Below, piece by piece: positions 32,416 through 45,052 of a stretch of DNA of 64,000 nucleotides. The stretch is from the NCBI RefSeq assembly GCF_029227915.1, contig NC_079885.1, positions 14,829,001 to 14,893,000 of the forward strand, written 5' to 3'. The stretch's first letter is position 1; each line of letters starts with the position of its first letter. The notes under the pieces are model-generated. The model worked only from the letters and a program-made list of their open reading frames with translations. It searched no databases and had not been told where the DNA came from. The DNA comes from Hydractinia symbiolongicarpus (lineage: Eukaryota; Cnidaria; Hydrozoa; Anthoathecata; Hydractiniidae). The translations under genes were made by a program, and so were the position numbers.

Positions 32416-32534
32416 GTCTACGACCATACCACGATGAACACACCTTTTCTCGTCCGATCACGGAAGTTAAGCATTGTCGGGCCGGGATAGTACTTGGATG
32501 GGGGACCGCCTGGGATCTCCCGGTGTCGTAGGCT
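32416..32534 (+). rRNA. 5S rRNA: 5S rRNA gene
   Basis: Class gamma. G31T, C60T, counterpart of 29002. Confidence 0.93.
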
Positions 32535-32984
32535 ATTGAACATTTCACGTTACATTATTTATCATTACAACTGTGACGTATCTTTTTTACGCAATAGCCG
32601 CTGAGTAAATCAAGTAAGGGACGTGATTAGAAGTTGCTTTCCCTTCAAAACGGCTACAATCTTGCTGCAATAAATGCGCCACGTCGCAAATAAATGGATT
32701 ACGAGCGTCAGACAAAAAAAGTGGCGATGTAGTTACTTTGCTAATTAACTTTGTCATATGAAAATTAAGTCTGAAAGTACCCTAGATTTCCTTCGTTGGA
32801 ACTTTTTACCGGAAATCTTAAAGCGCATGGTTGTCGTAAGGAATCGATAGCGCTTAAAAAGAGCTTTCAAATGCACATAAACACGACCTATTCCGGATGA
32901 TCCAGTCAAGAAATATGACCTTTAAAGTTTGAACCATTTTCGATGTAATGTGCTAATAAATCGTAGATATCTGCCCGTTTGTTT

Positions 32985-33103
32985 GTCTACGACCATACCA
33001 CGATGAACACACCTTTTCTCGTCCGATCACGGAAGTTAAGCATCGTCGGGCCGGGATAGTACTTGGATGGGGGACCGCCTGGGATCTCCCGGTGTCGTAG
33101 GCT
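32985..33103 (+). rRNA. 5S rRNA: 5S rRNA gene
   Basis: Class gamma (TATTTC). G31T only. Confidence 0.94.
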
Positions 33104-33553
33104 ATTGACTATTTCACGTTACATTATTTATCATTACAACTGTGACGTATCTTTTTTACGCAATAGCCGCTGAGTAAATCAAGTAAGGGACGTGATTAGA
33201 AGTTGCTTTCCCTTCAAAACGGCTACAATCTTGCTGCAATAAATGCGCCACGTCGCAAATAAATGGATTACGAGCGTCAGACAAAGAAAGTGGCGATGTA
33301 GTTACTTTGCTAATTAACTTTGTCATATGAAAATTAAGTCTGAAAGTACCCTAGATTTCCTTCGTTGGAACTTTTTACCGGAAATCTTAAAGCGCATGGT
33401 TGTCGTAAAGAATCGATAGCGCTTAAAAAGAGCTTTCAAATGCACATAAACACGACCTATTCCGGATGATCCAGTCAAGAAATATGACCTTTAAAGTTTG
33501 AACCATTTTCGATGTAATGTGCTAATAAATCGTAGATATCTGCCCGTTTGTTT

Positions 33554-33672
33554 GTCTACGGCCATACCACGATGAACACACCTGTTCTCGTCCGATCGCG
33601 GAAGTTAAGCATCGTCGGGCCGGGATAGAACTTGGGTGGGGGACCGCCTGGGATCTCCCGGTGTCGTAGGCT
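33554..33672 (+). rRNA. 5S rRNA: 5S rRNA gene, alpha/beta mosaic
   Basis: A45G from the alpha type but T76A, T101 and T4 from the beta type, so recombinant between positions 45 and 76. Also A8G and A83G. Confidence 0.94.
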
Positions 33673-34122
33673 ATTGACGTTTTCACGTTACATTATTTAT
33701 CATCACGACTGTGACGTATCTTTTTTACGCAAAAGCCGCCGAGTAAATCAAGTAAGGGACATGATTAGAAGTTTCTTTCCCTTCAAAACGGCTACAATCG
33801 TGCTGAAATAAATGCGCCACGTCGCAAATGAATGGATTACGAGCGTCAGACAAAGAAAATGGCGATGTACTTACTTTGTTAACTAACTTTGTCATATGAA
33901 AATTAAGTCTGAAAGTACCCTAGATTTCCTTCGTTGGAACTTTTTACCGAAAATCTTAAAGCGCATGGTTGTCGTAAAGAATCGATAGCGCTTAAAAAGA
34001 GCTTTCAAATGCACATAAACACGACCTATTCCGGATGATCCAGTCAAGAAATATGACCTTTAAAGTTTGAACCATTTTCGATGTAATGTGCTAATAAATC
34101 GTAGATATCTGCCCGTTTGTTT

Positions 34123-34241
34123 GTCTACGACCATACCACGATGAACACACCTTTTCTCGTCCGATCACGGAAGTTAAGCATCGTCAGGCCGGGATAGTAC
34201 TTGGATGGAGGACCGCCTGGGATCTCCCGGTGTCGTAGGCT
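34123..34241 (+). rRNA. 5S rRNA: 5S rRNA gene
   Basis: Class gamma. G31T, G64A, G87A. Confidence 0.93.
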
Positions 34242-34691
34242 ATTGACTATTTCACGTTACATTATTTATCATTACAACTGTGACGTATCTTTTTTACGCA
34301 ATAGCCGCTGAGTAAATCAAGTAAGGGACGTGATTAGAAGTTGCTTTCCCTTCAAAACGGCTACAATCTTGCTGCAATAAATGCGCCACGTCGCAAATAA
34401 ATGGATTACGAGCGTCAGACAAAGAAAGTGGCGATGTAGTTACATTGCTAACTAACTTTGTCATATGAAAATTAAGTCTGAAAGTACCCTAGATTGCCTT
34501 CGTTGGAACGTTTTACCGGAAATCTTAAAGCGCATTATTGTCGTAAAGAATCGATAGCGCTTAAAAGGAGCTTTCAAATGCACATAAACACGAACTATTT
34601 CCGATCACCCAGTCAAGAATTATGATCTTTAAAGTTTGAACCATTTTCGATGTAATGTGCTAATAAATCGTAGATATCTACACGTATGTTT

Positions 34692-34810
34692 GTCTACGAC
34701 CATACCACGATGAACACACCTGTTCTCGTCCGATCACCGAAATTAAGCATCGTCGGGCCGGGATAGAACTTGGATGGGGGACCGCCTGGGATCTCCCGGT
34801 GTCGTAGGCT
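34692..34810 (+). rRNA. 5S rRNA: 5S rRNA gene
   Basis: Class beta, T4. G47C (breaks C29-G47), G51A and T76A. Confidence 0.93.
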
Positions 34811-35260
34811 ATTGACGTTTTCACGTTACATTATTTATCATCACGACTGTGACGTATCTTTTTTACGCAATAGCCGCCGAGTAAATCAAGTAAGGGACAT
34901 GATTAGAAGTTTCTTTCCCTTCAAAACGGCTACAATCGTGCTGAAATAAATGCGCCACGTCGCAAATGAATGGATTACGAGCGTCAGACAAAGAAAATGG
35001 CGATGTACTTACTTTGTTAACTAACTTTGTCATATGAAAATTAAGTCTGAAAGTACCCTAGATTTCCTTCGTTGGAACTTTTTACCAGAAATCTTAAAGC
35101 GCATGGTTGTCGTAAAGAATCGATAGCGCTTAAAAAGAGCTTTCAAATGCACATAAACACGACCTATTTCGGATGATCCAGTCAAGAAATATGACCTTTA
35201 AAGTTTGAACCATTTTCGATGTAATGTGCTAATAAATCGTAGATATCTGCCCGTTTGTTT

Positions 35261-35379
35261 GTCTACGACCATACCACGATGAACACACCTGTTCTCGTCC
35301 GATCGCGGAAGTTAAGCATCGTCAAGCCGGGATAGTACTTGGATGGGGGACCGCCTGGGAACTCCTGGTGTCGTAGGCT
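35261..35379 (+). rRNA. 5S rRNA: 5S rRNA gene
   Basis: Class alpha, T5. A45G, G64A, G65A, T101A, C106T. Confidence 0.95.
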
Positions 35380-35829
35380 ATTGACTTTTTCACGTTACAT
35401 TATTTATCATTACGACTGTGACGTATCTTTTTTACGCAATAGCCGCTGAGTAAATCAAGAAAGAGACATGATTAGAAGTTGCTTTCCCTTCAAAACGGCT
35501 ACAATCGTGCTGAAATAAATGCGCCACGTCGCAAATGAATGCATTACGAGCGTCAGACAGAGAAAATGGCGATGTACTTACTTTGTTAACTAACTTTGTC
35601 ATATGAAAATTAAGTCTGAAAGTACCCTAGATTGCCTTCGTTGGAACTTTTTACCGGAAATCTTAAAGCGCATTATTGTCGTAAAGAATCGATAGCGCTT
35701 AAAAGGAGCTTTCAAATGCACATAAACACGAACTATTTCCGATCACCCAGTCAAGAATTATGATCTTTAAAGTTCGAACCATTTTCGATGTAATGTGCTA
35801 ATAAATCGTAGATATCAACCCGTATGTTT

Positions 35830-35948
35830 GTCTACGACCATACCACGATGAACACACCTGTTCTCGTCCGATCACGGAAGTTAAGCATCGTCAGGCCGGG
35901 ATAGAACTTGGATGGGGGACCGCCTGGGATCTCCCGGTGTCGTAGGCT
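35830..35948 (+). rRNA. 5S rRNA: 5S rRNA gene
   Basis: Class beta, T4. G64A, T76A. Confidence 0.96.
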
Positions 35949-36398
35949 ATTGACGTTTTCACGTTACATTATTTATCATCACGACTGTGACGTATCTTTT
36001 TTACGCAATAGCCGCCGAGTAAATCAAGTAAGGGACATGATTAGAAGTTTCTTTCCCTTCAAAACGGCTACAATCGTGCTGAAATAAATGCGCCACGTCG
36101 CAAATGAATGGATTACGAGCGTCAGACAAAGAAAATGGCGATGTACTTACTTTGTTAACTAACTTTGTCATATGAAAATTAAGTCTGAAAGTACCCTAGA
36201 TTGCCTTCGTTGGAACTTTTTACCGGAAATCTTAAAGCGCATTATTGTCGTAAAGAATCGATAGCGCTTAAAAGGAGCTTTAAAATGCACATAAACACGA
36301 ACTATTTCCGATCACCCAGTCAAGAATTATGATCTTTAAAGTTCGAACCATTTTCGATGTAATGTGCTAATAAATCGTAGATATCTACCCGTATGTTT

Positions 36399-36517
36399 GT
36401 CTACGACCATACCACGATGAACACACCTGTTCTCGTCCGATCACGGAAGTTAAGCATCGTCGGGCCGGGATAGTACTTGGATGGGGGACCGCCTGGGATC
36501 TCCCGGTGTCGTAGGCT
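36399..36517 (+). rRNA. 5S rRNA: 5S rRNA gene
   Basis: Identical to the reference gene although 36 kb away from it. Class beta, T4. Confidence 0.98.
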
Positions 36518-36967
36518 ATTGACGTTTTCACGTTACATTATTTATCATCACGACTGTGACGTATCTTTTTTACGCAATAGCCGCCGAGTAAATCAAGTAA
36601 GGGACATGATTAGAAGTTTCTTTCCCTTAAAAAGGGCCACAATCTTGCTGCAATAAATGCGCCACGTCGCAAATGAATGGATTAAGAGCGTCAGACAAAG
36701 AAAATGGCGATGTAGTTACTTTGCTAATTAACTTTGTCATATGAAAATTAAGTCTGCAAGTACCCTAGATTGCCTTCGTTGGAACTTTTTACCGGAAATC
36801 ATAAAGCGCATTATTGTTGTAAAGAATCGATAGCGCTTAAAAAGAGCTTTCAAATGCACATAAACACGACCTATTTCGAATGATCGAGTCAAGAAATATG
36901 ACCTTTAAAGTTTGAACCATTTTCGATGTAATGTGCTAATAAATCGTAGATATCTGCCCGTTTGTTT

Positions 36968-37086
36968 GTCTACGACCATACCACGATGAACACACCTGTT
37001 CTCGTCCGATCGCGGAAGTTAAGCATCGTCAAGCCGGGATAGTACTTGGATGGGGGACCGCCTGGGAACTCCTGGTGTCGTAGGCT
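36968..37086 (+). rRNA. 5S rRNA: 5S rRNA gene
   Basis: Class alpha, T5. A45G, G64A, G65A, T101A, C106T. Confidence 0.95.
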
Positions 37087-37536
37087 ATTGACTTTTTCAC
37101 GTTACATTATTTATCATTACGACTGTGACGTATCTTTTTTACGCAATAGCCGCTGAGTAAATCAAGAAAGAGACATGATTAGAAGTTGCTTTCCCTTCAA
37201 AACGGCTACAATCGTGCTGAAATAAATGCGCCACGTCGCAAATGAATGCATTACGAGCGTCAGACAAAGAAAATGGCGATGTACTTACTTTGTTAACTAA
37301 CTTTGTCATATGAAAATTAAGTCTGAAAGTACCCTAGATTTCCTTCGTTGGAACTTTTTACCAGAAATCTTAAAGCGCATGGATGTCGTAAAGAATCGAT
37401 AGCGCTTAAAAAGAGCTTTCAAATGCACATAAACACGACCTATTTCGGATGATCCAGTCAAGAAATATGACCTTTAAAGTTTGAACCATTTTCGATGTAA
37501 TGTGCTAATAAATCGTAGATATCTGCCCGTTTGTTT

Positions 37537-37655
37537 GTCTACGACCATACCACGATGAACACACCTGTTCTCGTCCGATCGCGGAAGTTAAGCATCGTCA
37601 AGCCGGGATAGTACTTGGATGGGGGACCGCCTGGGAACTCCTGGTGTCGTAGGCT
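37537..37655 (+). rRNA. 5S rRNA: 5S rRNA gene
   Basis: Class alpha, T5. Same five changes as 36968, adjacent to it (no beta gene in between). Confidence 0.95.
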
Positions 37656-38105
37656 ATTGACTTTTTCACGTTACATTATTTATCATTACGACTGTGACGT
37701 ATCTTTTTTACGCAATAGCCGCTGAGTAAATCAAGAAAGAGACATGATTAGAAGTTGCTTTCCCTTCAAAACGGCTACAATCGTGCTGAAATAAATGCGC
37801 CACGTCGCAAATGAATGCATTACGAGCGTCAGACAAAGAAAATGGCGATGTACTTACTTTGCTAACTAACTTTGTCATATGAAAATTAAGTCTGAAAGTA
37901 CCCTAGATTGCCTTCGTTGGAACGTTTTACCGGAAATCTTAAAGCGCATTATTGTCGTAAAGAATCGATAGCGCTTAAAAGGAGCTTTTAAATGCACATA
38001 AACACGAACTATTTCCGATCACCCAGTCAAGAATTATGATCTTTAAAGTTCGAACCATTTTCGATGTAATGTGCTAATAAATCGTAGATATCTACCCGTA
38101 TGTTT

Positions 38106-38224
38106 GTCTACGACCATACCACGATGAACACACCTGTTCTCGTCCGATCACGGAAGTTAAGCATCGTCGGGCCGGGATAGAACTTGGATGGGGGACCGCC
38201 TGGGATCTCCCGGTGTCGTAGGCT
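38106..38224 (+). rRNA. 5S rRNA: 5S rRNA gene
   Basis: Class beta, T4. T76A only. The upstream spacer carries GAGCTTTTAAA, the TTAA variant. Confidence 0.97.
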
Positions 38225-38674
38225 ATTGACGTTTTCACGTTACATTATTTATCATCACGACTGTGACGTATCTTTTTTACGCAATAGCCGCCGAGTAAAT
38301 CAAGTAAGGGACATGATTAGAAGTTTCTTTCCCTTCAAAACGGCTACAATCGTGCTGAAATAAATGCGCCACGTCGCAAATGAATGGATTACGAGCGTCA
38401 GACAAAGAAATTGGCGATGTACTTACTTTGTTAACTAACTTTGTCATATGAAAATTAAGTCTGAAAGTACCCTAGATTGCCTTCGTTGGAACTTTTTACC
38501 GGAAATCTCAAAGCGCATTATTGTCGTAAAGAATCGATAGCGCTTAAAAGGAGCTTTAAAATGCACATAAACACGAACTATTTCCGATCACCCAGTCAAG
38601 AATTATGATCTTTAAAGTTCGAACCATTTTCGATGTAATGTGCTAATAAATCGTAGATATCTACCCGTATGTTT

Positions 38675-38793
38675 GTCTACGACCATACCACGATGAACAC
38701 ACCTGTTCTCGTCCGATCACGGAAGTTAAGCATCGTCGGACCGGGATAGAACTTGGATGGGGCACCGCCTGGGATCTCCCGGTGTCGTAGGCT
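38675..38793 (+). rRNA. 5S rRNA: 5S rRNA gene
   Basis: Class beta, T4. G66A, T76A, G89C. Confidence 0.95.
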
Positions 38794-39243
38794 ATTGACG
38801 TTTTCACGTTACATTATTTATCATCACGACTGTGACGTATCTTTTTTACGCAATAGCCGCCGAGTAAATCAAGTAAGGGACATGATTAGAAGTTTCTTTC
38901 CCTTCAAAACGGCTACAATCGTGCTGAAATAAATGCGCCACGTCGCAAATGAATGGATTACGAGCGTCAGACAAAGAAAATGGCGATGTACTTACTTTGT
39001 TAACTAACTTTGTCATATGAAAATTAAGTCTGAAAGTACCCTAGATTGCCTTCGTTGGAACTTTTTACCGGAAATCTTAAAGCGCATTATTGTCGTAAAG
39101 AATCGATAGCGCTTAAAAGGAGCTTTAAAATGCACATAAACACGAACTATTTCCGATCACCCAGTCAAGAATTATGATCTTTAAAGTTCGAACCATTTTC
39201 GATGTAATGTGCTAATAAATCGAAGATATCTGCCCGTTTGTTT

Positions 39244-39362
39244 GTCTACGACCATACCACGATGAACACACCTTTTCTCGTCCGATCACGGAAGTTAAGC
39301 ATCGCCGGGCCGGGATAGTACTTGGATGGGGGACCGCCTGGGATCTCCCGGTGTCGTAGGCT
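39244..39362 (+). rRNA. 5S rRNA: 5S rRNA gene
   Basis: Class gamma. G31T, and T62C which breaks A16-U62. Confidence 0.93.
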
Positions 39363-39812
39363 ATTGACTATTTCACGTTACATTATTTATCATTACAACT
39401 GCGACGTATCTTTTTTACGCAATAGCCGCTGAGTAAATCAAGTAAGGGACGTGATTAGAAGTTGCTTTCCCTTCAAAACGGCTACAATCTTGCTGCAATA
39501 AATGCGCCACGTCGCAAATAAATGGATTACGAGAGTCAGACAAAGAAAGTGGCGATGTAGTTACTTTGCTAATTAACTTTGTCATATGAAAATTAAGTCT
39601 GAAAGTACCCTAGATTTCCTTCGTTGGAACTTTTTACCGGAAATCTTAAAGCGCATGGTTGTCGTAAAGAATCGATAGCGCTTAAAAAGAGCTTTCAAAT
39701 GCACATAAACACGACCTATTCCGGATGATCCAGTCAAGAAATATGACCTTTAAAGTTTGAACCATTTTCGATGTAATGTGCTAATAAATCGTAGATATCT
39801 GCCCGTTTGTTT

Positions 39813-39931
39813 GTGTACGACCATACCACGATGAACACACCTTTTCTCGTCCGATCACGGAAGTTAAGCATCGTCGGGCCGGGATAGTACTTGGATGGGG
39901 GACCGCCTGGGATCTCCCGGTGTCGTAGGCT
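39813..39931 (+). rRNA. 5S rRNA: 5S rRNA gene, probable defective amplified type
   Basis: Class gamma. C3G breaks helix I and G31T breaks helix III. Confidence 0.9.
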
Positions 39932-40381
39932 ATTGACTATTTCACGTTACATTATTTATCATTACAACTGTGACGTATCTTTTTTACGCAATAGCCGCTG
40001 AGTAAATCAAGTAAGGGACGTGATTAGAAGTTGCTTTCCCTTCAAAACGGCTACAATCTTGCTGCAATAAATGCGCCACGTCGCAAATAAATGGATTACG
40101 AGCGTCAGACAAAGAAAGTGGCGATGTAGTTACTTTGCTAATTAACTTTGTCATATGAAAATTAAGTCTGAAAGTACCCTAGATTTCCTTCGTTGGAACT
40201 TTTTACCGGAAATCTTAAAGCGCATGGTTGTCGTAAAGAATCGATAGCGCTTAAAAAGAGCTTTCAAATGCACATAAACACGACCTATTCCGGATGATCC
40301 AGTCAAGAAATATGACCTTTAAAGTTTGAACCATTTTCGATGTAATGTGCTAATAAATCGTAGATATCTGCCCGTTTGTTT

Positions 40382-40500
40382 GTGTACGACCATACCACGA
40401 TGAACACACCTTTTCTCGTCCGATCACGGAAGTTAAGCATCGTCGGGCCGGGATAGTACTTGGATGGGGGACCGCCTGGGATCTCCCGGTGTCGTAGGCT
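40382..40500 (+). rRNA. 5S rRNA: 5S rRNA gene, probable defective amplified type
   Basis: C3G and G31T, second of four. Confidence 0.9.
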
Positions 40501-40950
40501 ATTGACTATTTCACGTTACATTATTTATCATTACAACTGTGACGTATCTTTTTTACGCAATAGCCGCTGAGTAAATCAAGTAAGGGACGTGATTAGAAGT
40601 TGCTTTCCCTTCAAAACGGCTACAATCTTGCTGCAATAAATGCGCCACGTCGCAAATAAATGGATTACGAGCGTCAGACAAAGAAAGTGGCGATGTAGTT
40701 ACTTTGCTAATTAACTTTGTCATATGAAAATTAAGTCTGAAAGTACCCTAGATTTCCTTCGTTGGAACTTTTTACCGGAAATCTTAAAGCGCATGGTTGT
40801 CGTAAAGAATCGATAGCGCTTAAAAAGAGCTTTCAAATGCACATAAACACGACCTATTCCGGATGATCCAGTCAAGAAATATGACCTTTAAAGTTTGAAC
40901 CATTTTCGATGTAATGTGCTAATAAATCGTAGATATCTGCCCGTTTGTTT

Positions 40951-41069
40951 GTGTACGACCATACCACGATGAACACACCTTTTCTCGTCCGATCACGGAA
41001 GTTAAGCATCGTCGGGCCGGGATAGTACTTGGATGGGGGACCGCCTGGGATCTCCCGGTGTCGTAGGCT
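40951..41069 (+). rRNA. 5S rRNA: 5S rRNA gene, probable defective amplified type
   Basis: C3G and G31T, third of four. Confidence 0.9.
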
Positions 41070-41519
41070 ATTGACTATTTCACGTTACATTATTTATCAT
41101 TACAACTGTGACGTATCTTTTTTACGCAATAGCCGCTGAGTAAATCAAGTAAGGGACGTGATTAGAAGTTGCTTTCCCTTCAAAACGGCTACAATCTTGC
41201 TGCAATAAATGCGCCACGTCGCAAATAAATGGATTACGAGCGTCAGACAAAGAAAGTGGCGATGTAGTTACTTTGCTAATTAACTTTGTCATATGAAAAT
41301 TAAGTCTGAAAGTACCCTAGATTTCCTTCGTTGGAACTTTTTACCGGAAATCTTAAAGCGCATGGTTGTCGTAAAGAATCGATAGCGCTTAAAAAGAGCT
41401 TTCAAATGCACATAAACACGACCTATTCCGGATGATCCAGTCAAGAAATATGACCTTTAAAGTTTGAACCATTTTCGATGTAATGTGCTAATAAATCGTA
41501 GATATCTGCCCGTTTGTTT

Positions 41520-41638
41520 GTGTACGACCATACCACGATGAACACACCTTTTCTCGTCCGATCACGGAAGTTAAGCATCGTCGGGCCGGGATAGTACTTG
41601 GATGGGGGACCGCCTGGGATCTCCCGGTGTCGTAGGCT
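41520..41638 (+). rRNA. 5S rRNA: 5S rRNA gene, probable defective amplified type
   Basis: C3G and G31T, last of four. Confidence 0.9.
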
Positions 41639-42088
41639 ATTGACTATTTCACGTTACATTATTTATCATTACAACTGTGACGTATCTTTTTTACGCAATA
41701 GCCGCTGAGTAAATCAAGTAAGGGACGTGATTAGAAGTTGCTTTCCCTTCAAAACGGCTACAATCTTGCTGCAATAAATGCGCCACGTCGCAAATAAATG
41801 GATTACGAGCGTCAGACAAAGAAAGTGGCGATGTAGTTACTTTGCTAATTAACTTTGTCATATGAAAATTAAGTCTGAAAGTACCCTAGATTTCCTTCGT
41901 TGGAACTTTTTACCGGAAATCTTAAAGCGCATGGTTGTCGTAAAGAATCGATAGCGCTTAAAAAGAGCTTTCAAATGCACATAAACACGACCTATTCCGG
42001 ATGATCCAGTCAAGAAATATGACCTTTAAAGTTTGAACCATTTTCGATGTAATGTGCTAATAAATCGTAGATATCTGCCCGTTTGTTT

Positions 42089-42207
42089 GTCTACGACCAT
42101 ACCACGATGAACACACCTGTTCTCGTCCGATCACGGAAGTTAAGCATCGTCGGGCCGGGATAGTACTTGGATGGGGGACCGCCTGGGATCTCCTGGTGTC
42201 GTAGGCT
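42089..42207 (+). rRNA. 5S rRNA: 5S rRNA gene
   Basis: Class gamma terminator but C3 and G31 restored; C106T only (a G-U wobble with G69). Confidence 0.95.
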
Positions 42208-42657
42208 ATTGACTATTTCACGTTACATTATTTATCATTACAACTGTGACGTATCTTTTTTACGCAATAGCCGCTGAGTAAATCAAGTAAGGGACGTGAT
42301 TAGAAGTGGCTTTCCCTTCAAAACGGCTACAATCTTGCTGCAATAAATGCGCCACGTCGCAAATAAATGGATTACGAGCGTCAGACAAAGAAAATGGCGA
42401 TGTAGTTACTTTGCTAATTAACTTTGTCATATGAAAATTAAGTCTGAAAGTACCCTAGATTTCCTTCGTTGGAACTTTTTACCGGAAATCTTAAAGCGCA
42501 TGGTTGTCGTAAAGAATCGATAGCGCTTAAAAAGAGCTTTCAAATGCACATAAACACGACCTATTTCGGATGATCCAGTCAAGAAATATGACCTTTAAAG
42601 TTTGAACCATTTTCGATGTAATGTGCTAATAAATCGTAGATATCTGCCCGTTTGTTT

Positions 42658-42776
42658 GTCTACGACCATACCACGATGAACACACCTGTTCTCGTCCGAT
42701 CGCGGAAGTTAAGCATCGTCGGGCCGGGATAGTACTTGGATGGGGGACCGCCTGGGAACTCCTGGTGTCGTAGGCT
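42658..42776 (+). rRNA. 5S rRNA: 5S rRNA gene
   Basis: Class alpha, T5. A45G, T101A, C106T, the standard alpha form of the right half of the array. Confidence 0.97.
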
Positions 42777-43226
42777 ATTGACTTTTTCACGTTACATTAT
42801 TTATCATTACAACTGTGACGTATCTTTTTTACGCAATAGCCGCTGAGTAAATCAAGTAAGGGACGTGATTAGAAGTTGCTTTCCCTTCAAAACGGCTACA
42901 ATCTTGCTGCAATAAATGCGCCACGTCGCAAATAAATGGATTACGAGCGTCAGACAAAGAAAATGGCGATGTACTTACATTGCTAACTAACTTTGTCATA
43001 TGAAAATTAAGTCTGAAAGTACCCTAGACTGCCTTCGTTGGAACTTTTTACCGGAAATCTTAAAGCGCATTATTGTCGTAAAGAATCGATAGCGCTTAAA
43101 AGGAGCTTTCAAATGCACATAAACACGAACTATTTCCGATCACCCAGTCAAGAATTATGATCTTTAAAGTTTGAACCATTTTCGATGTAATATGCCAATA
43201 AATCGTAGATATCTACCCGTATGTTT

Positions 43227-43345
43227 GTCTACGACCATACCACGATGAACACACCTGTTCTCGTCCGATCACGGAAGTTAAGCATCGTCGGGCCGGGATA
43301 GAACTTGGATGGGGCACCGCCTGGGATCTCCCGGTGTCGTAGGCT
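43227..43345 (+). rRNA. 5S rRNA: 5S rRNA gene
   Basis: Class beta, T4. T76A, G89C; upstream element CAATAAAT. Confidence 0.96.
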
Positions 43346-43795
43346 ATTGACGTTTTCACGTTACATTATTTATCATCACGACTGTGACGTATCTTTTTTA
43401 CGCAATAGCCGCCGAGTAAATCAAGTAAGGGACATGATTAGAAGTTTCTTTCCCTTCAAAACGGCTACAATCGTGCTGAAATAAATGCGCCACGTCGCAA
43501 ATGAATGGATTACGAGCGTCAGACAAAGAAAATGGCGATGTACTTACTTTGTTAACTAACTTTGTCATATGAAAATTAAGTCTGAAAGTACCCTAGATTT
43601 CCTTCGTTGGAACTTTTTACCGGAAATCTTAAAGCGCATGGTTGTCGTAAAGAATCGATAGCGCTTAAAAAGAGCTTTCAAATGCACATAAACACGACCT
43701 ATTTCGGATGATCCAGTCAAGAAATATGACCTTTAAATTTTGAACCATTTTCGATGTAATGTGCTAATAAATCGTAGATATCTGCCCGTTTGTTT

Positions 43796-43914
43796 GTCTA
43801 CGACCATACCACGATGAACACACCTGTTCTCGTCCGATCGCGGAAGTTAAGCATCGTTGGGCCGGGATAGTACTTGGATGGGGGACCGCCTGGGAATTCC
43901 TGGTGTCGTAGGCT
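43796..43914 (+). rRNA. 5S rRNA: 5S rRNA gene
   Basis: Class alpha, T5. A45G, C63T, T101A, C102T, C106T. Confidence 0.95.
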
Positions 43915-44364
43915 ATTGACTTTTTCACGTTACATTATTTATCATTACAACTGTGACGTATCTTTTTTACGCAATAGCCGCTGAGTAAATCAAGTAAGGG
44001 ACGTGATTAGAAGTTGCTTTCCCTTCAAAACGGCTACAATCTTGCTGCAATAAATGCGCCACGTCGCAAATAAATGGATTACGAGCGTCAGACAAAGAAA
44101 ATGGCGATGTACTTACATTGCTAACTAACTTTGTCATATGAAAATTAAGTCTGAAAGTACCCTAGATTGCCTTCGTTGGAACTTTTTACCGGAAATCTTA
44201 AAGCGCATTATTGTCGTAAAGAATCGATAGCGCTTAAAAGGAGCTTTCAAATGCACATAAACACGAACTATTTCCGATCACCCAGTCAAGAATTATGATC
44301 TTTAAAGTTTGAACCATTTTCGATGTAATATGCCAATAAATCGTAGATATCTACCCGTATGTTT

Positions 44365-44483
44365 GTCTACGACCATACCACGATGAACACACCTGTTCTC
44401 GTCCGATCACGGAAGTTAAGCATCGTCGGGCCGGGATAGAACTTGGATGGGGCACCGCCTGGGATCTCCCGGTGTCGTAGGCT
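44365..44483 (+). rRNA. 5S rRNA: 5S rRNA gene
   Basis: Class beta, T4. T76A, G89C; upstream element CAATAAAT. Confidence 0.96.
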
Positions 44484-44933
44484 ATTGACGTTTTCACGTT
44501 ACATTATTTATCATCACGACTGTGACGTATCTTTTTTACGCAATAGCCGCCGAGTAAATCAAGTAAGGGACATGATTAGAAGTTTCTTTCCCTTCAAAAC
44601 GGCTACAATAGTGCTGAAATAAATGCGCCACGTCGCAAATGAATGGATTACGAGCGTCAGACAAAGAAAATGGCGATGTACTTACTTTGTTAACTAACTT
44701 TGTCATATGAAAATTAAGTCTGAAAGTACCCTAGATTTCCTTCGTTGGAACTTTTTACCGGAAATCTTAAAGCGCATGGTTGTCGTAAAGAATCGATAGC
44801 GCTTAAAAAGAGCTTTCAAATGCACATAAACACGACCTATTTCGGATGATCCAGTCAAGAAATATGACCTTTAAAGTTTGAACCATTTTCGATGTAATGT
44901 GCTAATAAATCGTAGATATCTGCCCGTTTGTTT

Positions 44934-45052
44934 GTCTACGACCATACCACGATGAACACACCTGTTCTCGTCCGATCGCGGAAGTTAAGCATCGTCGGGC
45001 CGGGATAGTACTTGGATGGGGGACCGCCTGGGAACTCCTGGTGTCGTAGGCT
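44934..45052 (+). rRNA. 5S rRNA: 5S rRNA gene
   Basis: Standard alpha (A45G, T101A, C106T), T5. Confidence 0.97.

Larger units (their letters stand above)
29571..32984 (+). repeat. Six-unit higher-order repeat, copy 2
   Basis: Matches 26157-29570 at a fixed 3414-bp offset, gene for gene. Confidence 0.93.
39813..42088 (+). repeat. Run of four near-identical class gamma units
   Basis: Four 569-bp units in a row with the same C3G+G31T gene and TATTTC terminator; I see no differences between them by eye. This is a single-unit amplification, unlike the multi-unit blocks elsewhere. Confidence 0.9.
42658..44933 (+). repeat. Two copies of an alpha-beta dimer
   Basis: Genes 42658+43227 recur as 43796+44365 at 1138 bp. 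Shared rare spacer change AATATGCCAATAAAT before both beta genes. Confidence 0.85.
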
